From contig NZ_NPDZ01000012.1 of the NCBI RefSeq assembly GCF_002811875.1, positions 1 to 64,000 on the forward strand: DNA of 64,000 nucleotides, in the 5' to 3' direction. Below are positions 1-7,840 of the stretch, piece by piece (within the stretch, counting starts at the first letter, position 1; each line of letters opens with the position of its first letter). The notes beneath the pieces are model-generated. The model was not told the origin of the DNA and did no database searches. It saw nothing but the letters and a program-made list of their open reading frames with translations. The DNA comes from Leptospira perolatii (GTDB lineage: Bacteria; Spirochaetota; Leptospiria; Leptospirales; Leptospiraceae). A program made the position numbers and the translations under genes.

Positions 1-113
1 CTGGGAGCAATCCCCTGAAGAGCCCGGGAAGATGACCCGGTTGATAGGTCACAGATGTAAGTATGGCAACATATTAAGTCGAGTGATACTAATAGCTCGT
101 GAGGCTTGACCAT
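1..113 (+). rRNA. 23S ribosomal RNA, 3' end (partial)
   Basis: The first ~113 bases match the conserved 3' terminal part of bacterial 23S rRNA, including the stretch reading GTGATACTAATAGCTCGTGA and ending GAGGCTTGACC near position 111. The 5' part lies outside the window. The exact 3' end is estimated from homology memory. No 5S-like sequence is visible in the ~240 bases that follow, which fits the dispersed rRNA genes known in Leptospira. Confidence 0.93.
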
Positions 114-123
114 ATTACGAAAA

Positions 124-151
124 CCTTAAGGAAACTTACTTTTCCTTAAGG
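124..151 (+). other. Perfect 11-bp hairpin after 23S rRNA
   Basis: CCTTAAGGAAA (124-134) and TTTCCTTAAGG (141-151) are perfect inverted repeats around a 6-nt loop, starting about 10 nt after the mature 23S end. No U-tract follows, so it is more likely a processing or 3'-end-protecting stem than an intrinsic terminator. The role is inferred. Confidence 0.55.
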
Positions 152-257
152 GCAAGAACGCCAACAAGGCATCTAACAAATGCCGCTTATGAACATCCAT
201 ACAAGATGATCAGAAAACAATTCATTCGCTGTTGTGTTTGTAGAAGATAACACTACG

Positions 258-286
258 AAAGCCAGGTGATAAGCCTGGCTTTTTTG
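258..286 (+). terminator. Rho-independent terminator of the 23S rRNA transcript
   Basis: AAAGCCAGG (258-266) pairs perfectly with CCTGGCTTT (274-282) around a 7-nt loop and runs into a T-tract. This is a textbook intrinsic terminator and gives the rRNA transcript about 150 nt of trailer. Confidence 0.85.
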
Positions 287-350
287 TTTTCACGGTAGCC
301 GGTGGCTCGGCTTTTTGTTCTGTTTCGCTTGTCTCGGATATCCCTGCAGT

Positions 351-959
351 TCAAGGAGCCTTCTTATAGAATTCTGCTAAGAGAAGTAGGCCGGATCGAA
401 ATTCATCCAGATATTCTTCTTTGCCGGTCATGAAGTATACTTGAACAGAACCTTCATACAGTATAATAATTTTTTTCGCAAAGGATCGAATCTGTTTTTC
501 GGATAAGACTGATTTTTTTTGAATCGGGTTGGTCCTTAAATACGCGGAAAAAATTTCCTCCCAATCCTGGATGGTATTGCTAACTTCATTTTCCGCCGAA
601 TGTAATTGCTTTTTGTCGGAGAAAAGATTCGAAGATCGTATTTGGTTCGAGAACACAGCAAACGGGCAACCTTTCAGGCGATGCATTTTTGCCTCTTTCT
701 TAAGTGCGATCACCCAAGCCGTTACAACTCGCTCAAACTCGGAGAAGCGAGATGTCAGTTCCTTAAATAACTGAGCGTGTCGCTCTCGTCTAAGCCGAAT
801 GTATTCTAAGCCTACATCGCTCTTTTCCCGGAAATATTTGTAAAAACTGGCTTTGTGTACTCCGGATTCTTCCAGTATATCGTTTACTCCTGTGTTCGCA
901 AAACCGCGCTCATAAAACAATTGGTCAGCAGTTTGAACGATTTTTGCCCGGGCCTTCAC
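351..959 (-). CDS. TetR/AcrR family transcriptional repressor
   Basis: A 202-residue protein of normal TetR length. The N-terminal ~50 residues form the TetR helix-turn-helix, with the typical string GVNDILEESGVHKASFYKYF near residues 24-43. The rest is a helical ligand-binding domain of the type often encoded beside oxidoreductases. The start is GTG at 957-959, chosen because AAAGGAGC sits 8 nt upstream. It is divergent from the SDR gene at 1119. The 160-bp gap contains two TAGAC-N6-GTCTA inverted repeats flanking a promoter, so it probably represses that neighbour. A single GTCTAT half-site near 982-987 lies by its own start. The ligand cannot be read from sequence. Confidence 0.88.
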   Translation of the reverse strand: MKARAKIVQTADQLFYERGFANTGVNDILEESGVHKASFYKYFREKSDVGLEYIRLRRERHAQLFKELTSRFSEFERVVTAWVIALKKEAKMHRLKGCPFAVFSNQIRSSNLFSDKKQLHSAENEVSNTIQDWEEIFSAYLRTNPIQKKSVLSEKQIRSFAKKIIILYEGSVQVYFMTGKEEYLDEFRSGLLLLAEFYKKAP

Positions 960-1021
960 TTCGATTGCTCCTTTTATTACTGTCTATATTCTCTCATGTT
1001 TTAGGAAAGAAAAAAGAAAAT

Positions 1022-1045
1022 AAAATAGACTTTTAAGTCTATTTT
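1022..1045. promoter_or_regulatory. TetR operator 1 (TAGAC-N6-GTCTA)
   Basis: An 11-bp perfect inverted repeat with a 2-bp centre. The core is TAGAC (1026-1030), N6, GTCTA (1037-1041). It lies just upstream of a candidate promoter for the SDR gene. The same core recurs 58 bp downstream. The TAGAC/GTCTA half-site resembles the ATAGAC-type boxes described for the TetR-family repressors LmrA/YxaF and NemR. Confidence 0.75.
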
Positions 1046-1049
1046 TCTG

Positions 1050-1078
1050 TTGACCGATCAATCGGATCCTGATAATTC
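1050..1078 (+). promoter_or_regulatory. Sigma-70-like promoter of the SDR gene
   Basis: TTGACC at 1050-1055 is followed after 17 bp by TAATTC (1073-1078); GATAAT at 1071-1076 is an alternative -10 with a 15-bp spacer. The element lies exactly between the two TAGAC-N6-GTCTA operators, as expected for a repressible promoter. No transcript start is known. Confidence 0.5.
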
Positions 1079-1083
1079 AAAAG

Positions 1084-1099
1084 TAGACGTTAGAGTCTA
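1084..1099. promoter_or_regulatory. TetR operator 2 (TAGAC-N6-GTCTA)
   Basis: TAGAC (1084-1088), six bases, GTCTA (1095-1099): the same half-sites and spacing as the site at 1026-1041, but with a different centre. It lies downstream of the candidate -10 and ~20 bp before the start codon, where bound repressor would block initiation or elongation. Confidence 0.72.
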
Positions 1100-1118
1100 T
1101 TTTTGGAGTGTAGGTCAT

Positions 1119-1988
1119 ATGAAACGAATCTTGGTTGTTGGGGCTACCGGGGGACTCGGGCGATTTGTAGTCCAAGAGTTAAGAAAAAAAGGGTATTGGA
1201 TTCGGGTCTTTTCCCGTTCTATCACGAAATTGAAAGTAATATCCGGTCTGTTCGACGATTCGGTATTAGGCGATATGCTCGACCCTAAAAGTATCGAATT
1301 AGTCGTTAGTGGAATCGATGCGGTAATTTCCTGTGCCGGAGCCAGTATGAATTTAAAAGATTTTAGAGAGAAAAGGACTTTCGAAGAAATTAATTTTCAG
1401 GGAAATTTAAACATACTTGATGCAGCTGTTAAAGCTAAAGTTTCGAAATTCGTTTACACTTCTTTTCTGCGTGTGGATGGAATACAAGAAGCGGAGTATA
1501 TTAAAAGTCACGATCGTTTTTCTCAAGCAGTTAAGGAGTCCGGGATAGATTATGCGATCGTAAGACCGACCGCATTTTTTTCGCTTCTCCTCGAGTTTCT
1601 CACCTTAGCAAAAAAAGGAATCGGATTCGTGATCGGAAACGGGAAACCGAAGATTAATCCGATTCATGAAAAGGATGTGGCAAAGGCTGTGGTCGAGGCG
1701 CTCGAGGGAGATCTTAAGGAAATCAATATCGGAGGGCCTGATATTTTTACCCGAGACGAAATCACTGAGCTCGCATTAAGAACCTGTGGGAAGAAGAAAA
1801 AGCCACTGCACATACCTGTGTTTCTAAACCGGATCCTCATTCAATTGATAAGACCTTTCAATCAGAGGGTTTTTCAATTTATGCAATTCGGGAATATCGT
1901 TCATACCTTAGATATCATCGGTCCGCAATACGGAACCTTAAAACTCGAAGATTATTATAAGGAAGAATTAAATTCGCGCGAACTTTGA
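1119..1988 (+). CDS. NAD(P)-binding atypical SDR / NmrA-like epimerase family protein
   Basis: A 289-residue Rossmann protein that begins with the dinucleotide fold motif VVGATGGLGRFV (GxxGxxG) and contains YTSFLRV and a VRPTAFF segment, as in atypical (extended) SDR/NmrA proteins. These bind NAD(P)H and act as reductases, isomerases or redox sensors; the substrate is unknown. An upstream in-frame TTG at 1050 would add 23 residues but would overlap the promoter. ATG 1119 has GGAG 11 nt upstream and starts directly at the Rossmann fold, so it is preferred. The gene is divergent from a TetR regulator and flanked by two operators. Its 3' end overlaps the convergent monooxygenase gene by 21 bp. 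Confidence 0.85.
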   Translation: MKRILVVGATGGLGRFVVQELRKKGYWIRVFSRSITKLKVISGLFDDSVLGDMLDPKSIELVVSGIDAVISCAGASMNLKDFREKRTFEEINFQGNLNILDAAVKAKVSKFVYTSFLRVDGIQEAEYIKSHDRFSQAVKESGIDYAIVRPTAFFSLLLEFLTLAKKGIGFVIGNGKPKINPIHEKDVAKAVVEALEGDLKEINIGGPDIFTRDEITELALRTCGKKKKPLHIPVFLNRILIQLIRPFNQRVFQFMQFGNIVHTLDIIGPQYGTLKLEDYYKEELNSREL

Positions 1989-3569
1989 CAAAGCATCTTG
2001 TAAGGAAGCAGCCGCATTTGTAGGGAAGTCGAGAGAGCGCCATGCTATATAGCCATCTGGGCGCACAAGTACAGCTCCTTCGCTTTCGACTCCGAAGCAT
2101 TTTTGAAATGCGTTCGCATCAGTTAAAAGAGCGTCCAGACCGAATTGAACAAACTCGATCCGGAATGGCGACTGCAAAGAAAATTCAGTAGCGAGATCTT
2201 TCCAATCAGAACTTTCGGTGAGCAACACCCAACTTTTCTGAAATAGATCCAAAGTGGAAATTGTTTCCCCATTCCTTTTGATCCAAAAATGAGGAGCGCG
2301 AGTGCCTGGTTGCCCGGCCCATTGTTCTGGTCGTAGGGCAGGGGGGAGTCCATCCTCCACTTCTGATACCGAGGAGGAACGATAAAGTTGTCCGAACTCT
2401 ATTGCCCTACTATCTAAGATTGGAACGGAGAGATCTTCCTCGCTAGCGTAGGCTTTGTAATCGTTCTTAGCAAAAATCTGCTGATAGCGAAGCCAAGCGA
2501 TCGGCCTTCTTTCTTCCTCATACGTTTTCAATAAATCTACTTTTGATTGTCCGCTCAGAACTGCTTCTAGTTTCCAAGCAAGGTTATGAGCATCTTCGAT
2601 TCCGGTGTTTGCTCCGTATCCACCTCGATTTGGGGGAAGAGTGTGCGCCGCATCTCCTGCGATGAAAATTCTTCCCGAAGAAAAAGAGTCAGCAATTAAT
2701 GCACTTATCTCCCAACGTCCGGTAGTTACGACTTCCATCGGAACATCTTTTCGACCGATCGCTCTTGAGATATCCGATTCTAATTTTTCTAATGTTCTTT
2801 CTGCATCGTCCGGATAAAAGAGTACCCATCTTCCATCGTTGTACGTAGTGAGAAAGACATTGAATCCGGGTTGGTCTATCGTGAATTGGAAGAATCCTTT
2901 CTCAAGATATTCGTTCAGTGAAGCCTTGAATAGTACGCTTCTTCCTGTGTTCATATATCCTTTCCCTTTGCGTCCGATCTTTAAGGTCTCTCGGATTGGA
3001 CTCCGATGTCCGTCAGCCGCGATCATATACTTTGCTCGAATCGAATATTGGTTTCCTTCGGAGTCTTTCACAAATGCGATTACTTCGTCGGAGGTCTGCT
3101 CAAAGCGTACTAGCTCGGTGCTGAATCGAAGATCTGCACCAAGTTCCTGAGCCTGCTTCTGGATCATCGGTTCTAAGCGGTCCTGGGCAATTGCGGACGC
3201 CCCGCACGGAGAGTATTCTAGGTTCGTCTCTTCCTCTGTTTGAGGAGACCAGGCTTGTTCTTCGAACCATTTCCCGGCAAGACTTTCCACTCGAATTCGG
3301 CGAACTCCTTTTTTGGATCCGCGGATTTGTGGAATATCTTCCGCTAAACCGGCAGATCGAAAAAGTTCCAAGGTCCTGGGTGTAAATCCGATCGCTCGTG
3401 GGTGGGGCGAACTCCCTGCGTGTTTTTCGATCAGTATAACACGAACTCCTTTCTGGGCCAAGAATAGCGCAGCCGAGGAGCCGACAAGTCCTCCGCCTAT
3501 CACGAGCACGGAGCAGTTCTCGGTTGGTTCCGCGTTTTTTGTAGGATCTAAGAGCATTTCGTCCTTCAT
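1968..3569 (-). CDS. FAD-dependent aromatic-ring monooxygenase (PheA/TfdB/MhpA type)
   Basis: A 533-residue class A flavoprotein hydroxylase. Visible motifs are the N-terminal FAD dinucleotide motif VIGGGLVGSSAALFLA (~residues 23-38), the mid-protein DG motif YMIAADGHRSP (~185-195), and the GD motif IFIAGDAAHTLPPNRGGYG (~300-318). The C-terminal ~110 residues look like the thioredoxin-like domain of the phenol-hydroxylase branch. Such enzymes use NAD(P)H and O2 to hydroxylate phenolic or polycyclic aromatic compounds. ATG 3569 has AGAGGT upstream. It is divergent from a TetR gene with two large perfect inverted repeats between them, so it is probably repressed by that TetR. The substrate is unknown; detoxification of an aromatic compound is the simplest guess. 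Confidence 0.9.
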   Translation of the reverse strand: MKDEMLLDPTKNAEPTENCSVLVIGGGLVGSSAALFLAQKGVRVILIEKHAGSSPHPRAIGFTPRTLELFRSAGLAEDIPQIRGSKKGVRRIRVESLAGKWFEEQAWSPQTEEETNLEYSPCGASAIAQDRLEPMIQKQAQELGADLRFSTELVRFEQTSDEVIAFVKDSEGNQYSIRAKYMIAADGHRSPIRETLKIGRKGKGYMNTGRSVLFKASLNEYLEKGFFQFTIDQPGFNVFLTTYNDGRWVLFYPDDAERTLEKLESDISRAIGRKDVPMEVVTTGRWEISALIADSFSSGRIFIAGDAAHTLPPNRGGYGANTGIEDAHNLAWKLEAVLSGQSKVDLLKTYEEERRPIAWLRYQQIFAKNDYKAYASEEDLSVPILDSRAIEFGQLYRSSSVSEVEDGLPPALRPEQWAGQPGTRAPHFWIKRNGETISTLDLFQKSWVLLTESSDWKDLATEFSLQSPFRIEFVQFGLDALLTDANAFQKCFGVESEGAVLVRPDGYIAWRSLDFPTNAAASLQDALSKFARI

Positions 3570-3581
3570 AAGAATTACCTC

Positions 3582-3610
3582 TAAAATATTTAAGTTACTT
3601 AAATATTTTA
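3582..3610. promoter_or_regulatory. Operator inverted repeat 1 between monooxygenase and TetR
   Basis: Perfect 13-bp arms, TAAAATATTTAAG (3582-3594) and CTTAAATATTTTA (3598-3610), around TTA. The repeat starts 12 bp upstream of the monooxygenase start codon. Its core TTAAGTTACTTAA resembles the core of the second repeat 39 bp away, so both are probably bound by the adjacent TetR. Confidence 0.75.
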
Positions 3611-3619
3611 ATAAATAAA

Positions 3620-3650
3620 CTATATTTTTTAATCAACTTAAAAAATATAG
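3620..3650. promoter_or_regulatory. Operator inverted repeat 2 between monooxygenase and TetR
   Basis: Perfect 13-bp arms, CTATATTTTTTAA (3620-3632) and TTAAAAAATATAG (3638-3650), with a 5-bp centre. Its core TTAATCAACTTAA resembles that of the repeat at 3582-3610. The pair occupies most of the 139-bp divergent gap, consistent with co-repression of both directions. Confidence 0.72.
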
Positions 3651-3708
3651 TGAATTAAAAAATTGCAAAAAAAGGAAAATTTGAGATGCTGCCGAAAGGG
3701 CGGAATTT

Positions 3709-4269
3709 ATGGGACTTCGTGAAGAGAAGAAAGCTAAGACAAAGAAAAGGATTTCTGATCTTGCCACTGGGCTATTTATCAAGAAGGGGTTTGCCAATGT
3801 GACCGTCGCCGAAATCGCACAAAAGGCGGAAGTTTCGGTGCCGACCTTATTCAATTATTTTCCTACAAAGGAATCTTTCGTTTTCGACGAGGATGAGGAA
3901 CGGGAAAAAAGTTTTATCGACGCCATTTTACACCGAAAGAAGGGGACATCGATCTTAGATGCATTACAGGAACATGTATTAAAGAGTTCCGCATTTATAC
4001 CCGAATATCTGCAGAACTATCAGTCTTTCCGAGAGTTGATCAAATCTACACCTGAGCTTTCAAACTATGAAAGGCTGATATTGATGCGTTATGAAAAATC
4101 TCTTGCTGATATTCTACAAAAAGAATCCTCCAGAAAATTGCAAAGAACGCAGGCTGAGGCGATCGCCCATTTTCTTCTGGATGCATTTTATCGCGCGATC
4201 GATTCTTCGAATCCTAAAGCGACTTTGGTTTCACTTTTTAAAATGATCCGGGAAGGTTGGAACGAATGA
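3709..4269 (+). CDS. TetR/AcrR family transcriptional regulator
   Basis: A 186-residue regulator. The HTH region reads VTVAEIAQKAEVSVPTLFNY near residues 32-51, followed by FPTKE, the usual end of the TetR DNA-binding domain. The rest is a short helical effector domain. The ATG has AAGGGCGG upstream. It is divergent from the FAD monooxygenase across two perfect inverted repeats, which are its likely operators. Its stop codon overlaps the start of the HAD-like gene (ATGA), so regulator and hydrolase are translationally coupled. Confidence 0.88.
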   Translation: MGLREEKKAKTKKRISDLATGLFIKKGFANVTVAEIAQKAEVSVPTLFNYFPTKESFVFDEDEEREKSFIDAILHRKKGTSILDALQEHVLKSSAFIPEYLQNYQSFRELIKSTPELSNYERLILMRYEKSLADILQKESSRKLQRTQAEAIAHFLLDAFYRAIDSSNPKATLVSLFKMIREGWNE

Positions 4270-5027
4270 TTTATAAAAAGTTACTATATATTTTCTTGGT
4301 TTTACTTTCTCTTAGGGTTGGTTCGGAAGAAAAGAAACCGGAAAATCATCTGGCTCGATTTAAAGCAGTCATATTTGACTATTTTGTAATCTTTGATGCA
4401 AATTCTGTCGTTTCCGAGTTAGAGAAAGTTTTTCCGGGGAAAGGGAGTGAGTTCGCTAGAATATGGCGGGCAAAGCAGTTCGAATATTGTTTTCTGCTTT
4501 CTGTCACGAATCGGCATGAGGATTTCTTGCGCTTAACGGAGGATGCTCTCGTCTACACTGCGAACTTTATGAAATTGAAATTGTCCTCGGAAAATAAATC
4601 ACGTTTCTTGCAAACTTTTCTTACTCTCAAGCCTTGGCCTGATGCAATACAAACTCTCGAAAAACTAAAAAAGTCCGGTCTTCGGATCATCGTGCTTTCG
4701 AATTTCAGTGGCAAAATGTTAAAAGACAATGCGAATCATGCGGGGATATCCCACTACTTTGAGCAACTTATTAGTACGGAAGTTGACCGAAGCTATAAGC
4801 CGGATCCGATTGCCTATGAGTTGGGTAGAAGGAAATTGGGGCTAAAGAAGGAAGAGATTCTATTTGTCGCCTTCGGCGGATGGGATGTCTACGGGGCCAA
4901 GAATTTTGGATACACCACATATTGGGTGAATCGATTTCAGTTACCAGTAGAAGAACTTGGTCTACTTCCCGATGCGACTTCCCAAAATTTAGAAGGTCTT
5001 TCGAATTTTATTTTGAATCAGAAGTAA
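4266..5027 (+). CDS. HAD-like hydrolase (haloacid dehalogenase type II-like) with N-terminal signal
   Basis: 253 residues. An N-terminal hydrophobic stretch (about residues 2-19, after a KK pair) looks like a signal peptide or anchor, which is unusual because most HAD dehalogenases are cytoplasmic. HAD motifs are visible: the nucleophile region AVIFDYFVIFD (Asp near 38), motif II VLSNFS, the motif III lysine in YKPDP, and motif IV GGWDVYGAKNFG. The pattern is closest to 2-haloacid dehalogenases (WDxxGAK). The start at 4266 forms an ATGA overlap with the TetR stop and is better than an upstream TTG at 4257. Linkage to a TetR-controlled aromatic monooxygenase suggests a detoxification unit. Dehalogenase activity is not proven, and phosphatase activity is possible. 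Confidence 0.72.
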   Translation: MIYKKLLYIFLVLLSLRVGSEEKKPENHLARFKAVIFDYFVIFDANSVVSELEKVFPGKGSEFARIWRAKQFEYCFLLSVTNRHEDFLRLTEDALVYTANFMKLKLSSENKSRFLQTFLTLKPWPDAIQTLEKLKKSGLRIIVLSNFSGKMLKDNANHAGISHYFEQLISTEVDRSYKPDPIAYELGRRKLGLKKEEILFVAFGGWDVYGAKNFGYTTYWVNRFQLPVEELGLLPDATSQNLEGLSNFILNQK

Positions 5028-5058
5028 CATTCAAATAGAAATTTTTCTGAAAGCAAAT

Positions 5059-5080
5059 GCCCGTCTTTTCCTAGACGGGC
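5059..5080. terminator. Hairpin terminator between convergent genes
   Basis: GCCCGTCT (5059-5066) and AGACGGGC (5073-5080) form a perfect GC-rich 8-bp stem with a 6-nt loop, between the convergent HAD gene (ends 5027) and NmrA-like gene (ends 5106). The T-rich side is on the minus strand (ATTTGCTTT), so it may terminate mainly that transcript, with weak bidirectional activity. Confidence 0.6.
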
Positions 5081-5105
5081 GAAAGTGTTGTTCGCTAAGC
5101 AAGTA

Positions 5106-5957
5106 TTAGTTTAGCCAAACCTTTTTGTATTCCTTTGCATATTCTTCAAAGGAAATAGGATCTTTTCCGGTAATTTCTTTCACGGAATTCAAGACAGGAG
5201 CTACATATCCTTCTTTCAACATCCCTGCGATATAAACTAGAAAGTCCGAATAGTCTTCTGGCACTCCGGCGGAAACCAATCCCTTTTTGAAGTCTGCGGG
5301 AGTGATATCAACGTATCCGACGGAAATACCGGTGGCCTTCGAAATTTTCTCTGCGACTTCTTCGTGGCTCAAAGATTCTTTTCCGGTGAGCGTGATTCCT
5401 TTTCCGTTCAAGCTATCATTTAGAAGTGCAGAGACCACTGAGGATGCAATATCTCTTACATCGATAAAACTGGTTTTTGCGTTTCCACCTGGGAAGTAAA
5501 TCTTGCGATCTTTAAGAATTCCCGAAATCCAGAATGTCTGGAAGTTTTGCATAAACCAGTTCGGGCGTAGGATTGTGTAATTCAATCCGGAATTTTCTAA
5601 GGCAATTTCTAATTTTCTAAATGGAGCGTCGTCCGGTGCGTGATCGACTCTGATCGCAGACATAAGTACGACTTTCTTGATTTGCTTAGATTTTGCTCTC
5701 TCTATCCAAGGGTATAGAATCGAATACTGATCCGTGTAACCTGGTGGTGATAAAAGAAAGACGCGATCCACTTTGTCCAAGGTTTCCAATCCGCTGCCTG
5801 ATTTATCCTTATCTACATGTACCCAATGTAGGTTTGGTGTTTCCTTCACCGATTCGGGTTTGCGAGTTCCGGCATAGACTTCATGTCCTTGCTCCAAAAG
5901 TTGTTTTATTACAAATCCAGAAACCAGTCCTGTTCCGCCGTATACAAATATCTTCAT
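5106..5957 (-). CDS. NmrA-family NAD(P)-binding protein (QOR2/azoreductase-like SDR)
   Basis: 283 residues. It opens directly with the Rossmann motif MKIFVYGGTGLVSGFVIKQL and contains VDRVFLLSPPG, VVLMSAIR and LRPNWFMQNF, the pattern of the atypical SDR group holding NmrA, quinone oxidoreductase 2 and NAD(P)H azoreductase-type proteins. These bind NAD(P)H; some reduce quinones or azo dyes and others are redox sensors. ATG 5957 has a strong GGAGGAAC site. It is divergent from the AraC gene at 6154, which makes that regulator its likely controller. The substrate is unknown. Confidence 0.85.
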   Translation of the reverse strand: MKIFVYGGTGLVSGFVIKQLLEQGHEVYAGTRKPESVKETPNLHWVHVDKDKSGSGLETLDKVDRVFLLSPPGYTDQYSILYPWIERAKSKQIKKVVLMSAIRVDHAPDDAPFRKLEIALENSGLNYTILRPNWFMQNFQTFWISGILKDRKIYFPGGNAKTSFIDVRDIASSVVSALLNDSLNGKGITLTGKESLSHEEVAEKISKATGISVGYVDITPADFKKGLVSAGVPEDYSDFLVYIAGMLKEGYVAPVLNSVKEITGKDPISFEEYAKEYKKVWLN

Positions 5958-6048
5958 AGTTTTTTTGTTCCTCCGATTCTTATGATACCAGTAATTCGAT
6001 ATTTGGCTATGTCCCCGAATATAAAATGAATATCCAATCGTATAAATT

Positions 6049-6060
6049 AATAGACTTTTA
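6049..6060. promoter_or_regulatory. Possible half-operator matching the first TetR operator
   Basis: AATAGACTTTTA is identical over 12 bases to the left half of the TetR operator at 1024-1035, but the right arm (GATAAT) is not conserved. It lies in the gap between the NmrA-like and AraC genes. It may be a degenerate site for the TetR at 351-959, or chance in AT-rich DNA. Confidence 0.3.
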
Positions 6061-6153
6061 GATAATATGGGCTAATCTATGAATTTGTGGGCCTCGGAGG
6101 ATCAAACCGGGTGCAATATCAGTCCGATTCAGGACTTGATTCCGAGGAGAAAT

Positions 6154-7059
6154 ATGGACTTGTTATCTGAAATTTTGAACTGTGCGGCTTGGAAGAGCGA
6201 TCTGCTAGCAAGGACATCGATGTACAAATCGTGGGGGCTTAAATTTCCCTGCGAAAAGAGTGGCGGTTTTCATATTCTATCTCAGGGTTCTTGTTTTGCT
6301 AGATTCAAAGGGAAGTCGATATCACTTGAAAAAGGAGATATTCTTTTTATCGCCAAGGGATTTGATCACGATCTAGTATCGACCCCGAATGAAAAAGCAG
6401 TTGATATCGATACATTTCGTAAGATCGCGGAGAAGCCCCAACCGCCTAACAAGACTCCGATTACAACCTTTGTTTCGGTTCGATATGAAGTGCCTGAACT
6501 TCCGCAGCACCCTTTTTTCTACGAGCTCCCCGATCATATCCTAGTTCGTTCTGGAGAAATTCCTTCGCATCATCCTTTGCACACTACTCTCGTGCTCATC
6601 TCTCAAGAAATCGATTCCGGTATAGGATCGGATTTGATACTACAAAGACTGACAGATATTCTTCTTTATTATGTAATACGCCATTGGTTGGAAACTCATC
6701 CAACTTCTTCGCCCGGTTGGCGGAACGCCTTTAAAGACGAGAAAATTCTGTCCGCATTAGAATCGATTCATAAAAGAATTTCTTATTCATGGACTTTGGA
6801 GAATCTCGCGAACTCTGTAGGCATTTCGCGAGCTTCACTTGCGAATCGTTTTAGGGACGTATTGGGTTTTACTCCAATGGACTATCTGGCAAGACTAAGG
6901 ATAGAAAAGGGATACTCTTTGATGAAGGAGCAGAATACGACATTGGAAGAAGTTGCTAGGAATGTAGGATATTCTTCTGCATTCGCTTTTTCTAAAGCTT
7001 ATAAAAGAATCCATGGTGTTTCTCCAAGAAACGCGGAAATGTCGAAGGTTTTCTCTTGA
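6154..7059 (+). CDS. AraC family regulator with N-terminal cupin domain
   Basis: 301 residues. The N-terminal ~170 residues match the cupin_6/AraC-binding layout: MDLLSEILN at the start, then SGGFHILSQGSC and LEKGDILFIAKGFDHDL. The C-terminal ~100 residues carry two helix-turn-helix motifs, with LENLANSVGISRASLANRFR in the first and TLEEVARNVGYSSAFAFSKAYKR, GVSPR in the second. Start 6154 is preferred over an in-frame ATG at 6079 because GAGGAG precedes it and family members begin MD-LL. It faces the phosphopantetheinyl transferase tail to tail with a 32-bp gap, so it could control either the divergent NmrA-like gene or the neighbouring biosynthetic cluster. Confidence 0.88.
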   Translation: MDLLSEILNCAAWKSDLLARTSMYKSWGLKFPCEKSGGFHILSQGSCFARFKGKSISLEKGDILFIAKGFDHDLVSTPNEKAVDIDTFRKIAEKPQPPNKTPITTFVSVRYEVPELPQHPFFYELPDHILVRSGEIPSHHPLHTTLVLISQEIDSGIGSDLILQRLTDILLYYVIRHWLETHPTSSPGWRNAFKDEKILSALESIHKRISYSWTLENLANSVGISRASLANRFRDVLGFTPMDYLARLRIEKGYSLMKEQNTTLEEVARNVGYSSAFAFSKAYKRIHGVSPRNAEMSKVFS

Positions 7060-7091
7060 GGAGAGTTCCTGGTCTTGAGCTGTTATCGATA

Positions 7092-7832
7092 TCAACGCAA
7101 AAAGTAATATCCAACTGAGCGAGGAGTCGAAGCCACGCACCAATTCCCGGCGTATCCTTGGGAGGGGCAGAAAGAAGTTAGCATCCAGCTCCTGTCATCT
7201 GTATTTGCATTATCTACCTGAACATGTGAATTTCTCTCCGACTCGGAACAGATAATGCTAAATTCCTTCAAGTCTTGGTTGATCCCTATTCCGACTGCTT
7301 TTAGATATGCTTCTTTTGCAGTCCAAAGTCGGAAGAATTGGGGAAAAATTTGGTGGCCAGGCTTCTTCGCAATTTCGTTATATTCCGATTTCGAGAAAAA
7401 CTTTTCAGCAATATTCAAAGGATCTTCTAGTTCTCGAATTTTCTCGATATCAATTCCGATCTCACCTAATGCAGTAAATGCGAAAGCGATCAGATCTCCT
7501 GAATGGGACAAATTAAAATGGAGTCGCAAACCTATCGATTTATTGAGCACCGGTTTGCCGTTTCCAATTTCGGAAAATGCAATCGCTTTTGCCGGAATTC
7601 CTAAATAGACACTAAGCAATCGACGAAGTTGAGACCGGGATACAATGAAGAGATTCCTTGCTTGAATGCTTGCGAATGAGTTTGCTTTTGCGGTTTCTTC
7701 GGCCGAAAGATCCAGACTCATTGATTCGATTTTAGTAAGAGACGATTTGATACTAGAACACCAAATATGGATATCGAAAGAATGTAACGGAGGAGGTAAC
7801 GCTTTCGGTAGCCAATAATCGGTTCTTTGCAT
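7092..7832 (-). CDS. 4'-phosphopantetheinyl transferase, Sfp type
   Basis: 246 residues, the usual length for Sfp-type enzymes, which move phosphopantetheine from CoA to the serine of carrier domains. All three signature motifs are present: FNLSHSGD (106-113), GIDIE (126-130) with the Mg-binding acid, and the WTAKEAYLKA block (170-179). It is the last gene of the nine-gene cluster, 8 bp after the SGNH hydrolase, and is the natural activator of the two ACPs and one PCP encoded upstream. A dedicated PPTase supports the cluster being functional. It could also serve other carrier proteins of the cell. Confidence 0.93.
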   Translation of the reverse strand: MQRTDYWLPKALPPPLHSFDIHIWCSSIKSSLTKIESMSLDLSAEETAKANSFASIQARNLFIVSRSQLRRLLSVYLGIPAKAIAFSEIGNGKPVLNKSIGLRLHFNLSHSGDLIAFAFTALGEIGIDIEKIRELEDPLNIAEKFFSKSEYNEIAKKPGHQIFPQFFRLWTAKEAYLKAVGIGINQDLKEFSIICSESERNSHVQVDNANTDDRSWMLTSFCPSQGYAGNWCVASTPRSVGYYFLR

Positions 7833-7840
7833 TCTAATTA

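Noticed and set aside
113..258. A possible 5S rRNA after 23S
   Set aside because: No 5S-like conserved loops seen; only a hairpin and a terminator.
4257..4266. Upstream TTG start of the HAD gene
   Set aside because: The ATGA overlap at 4266 is a better start.
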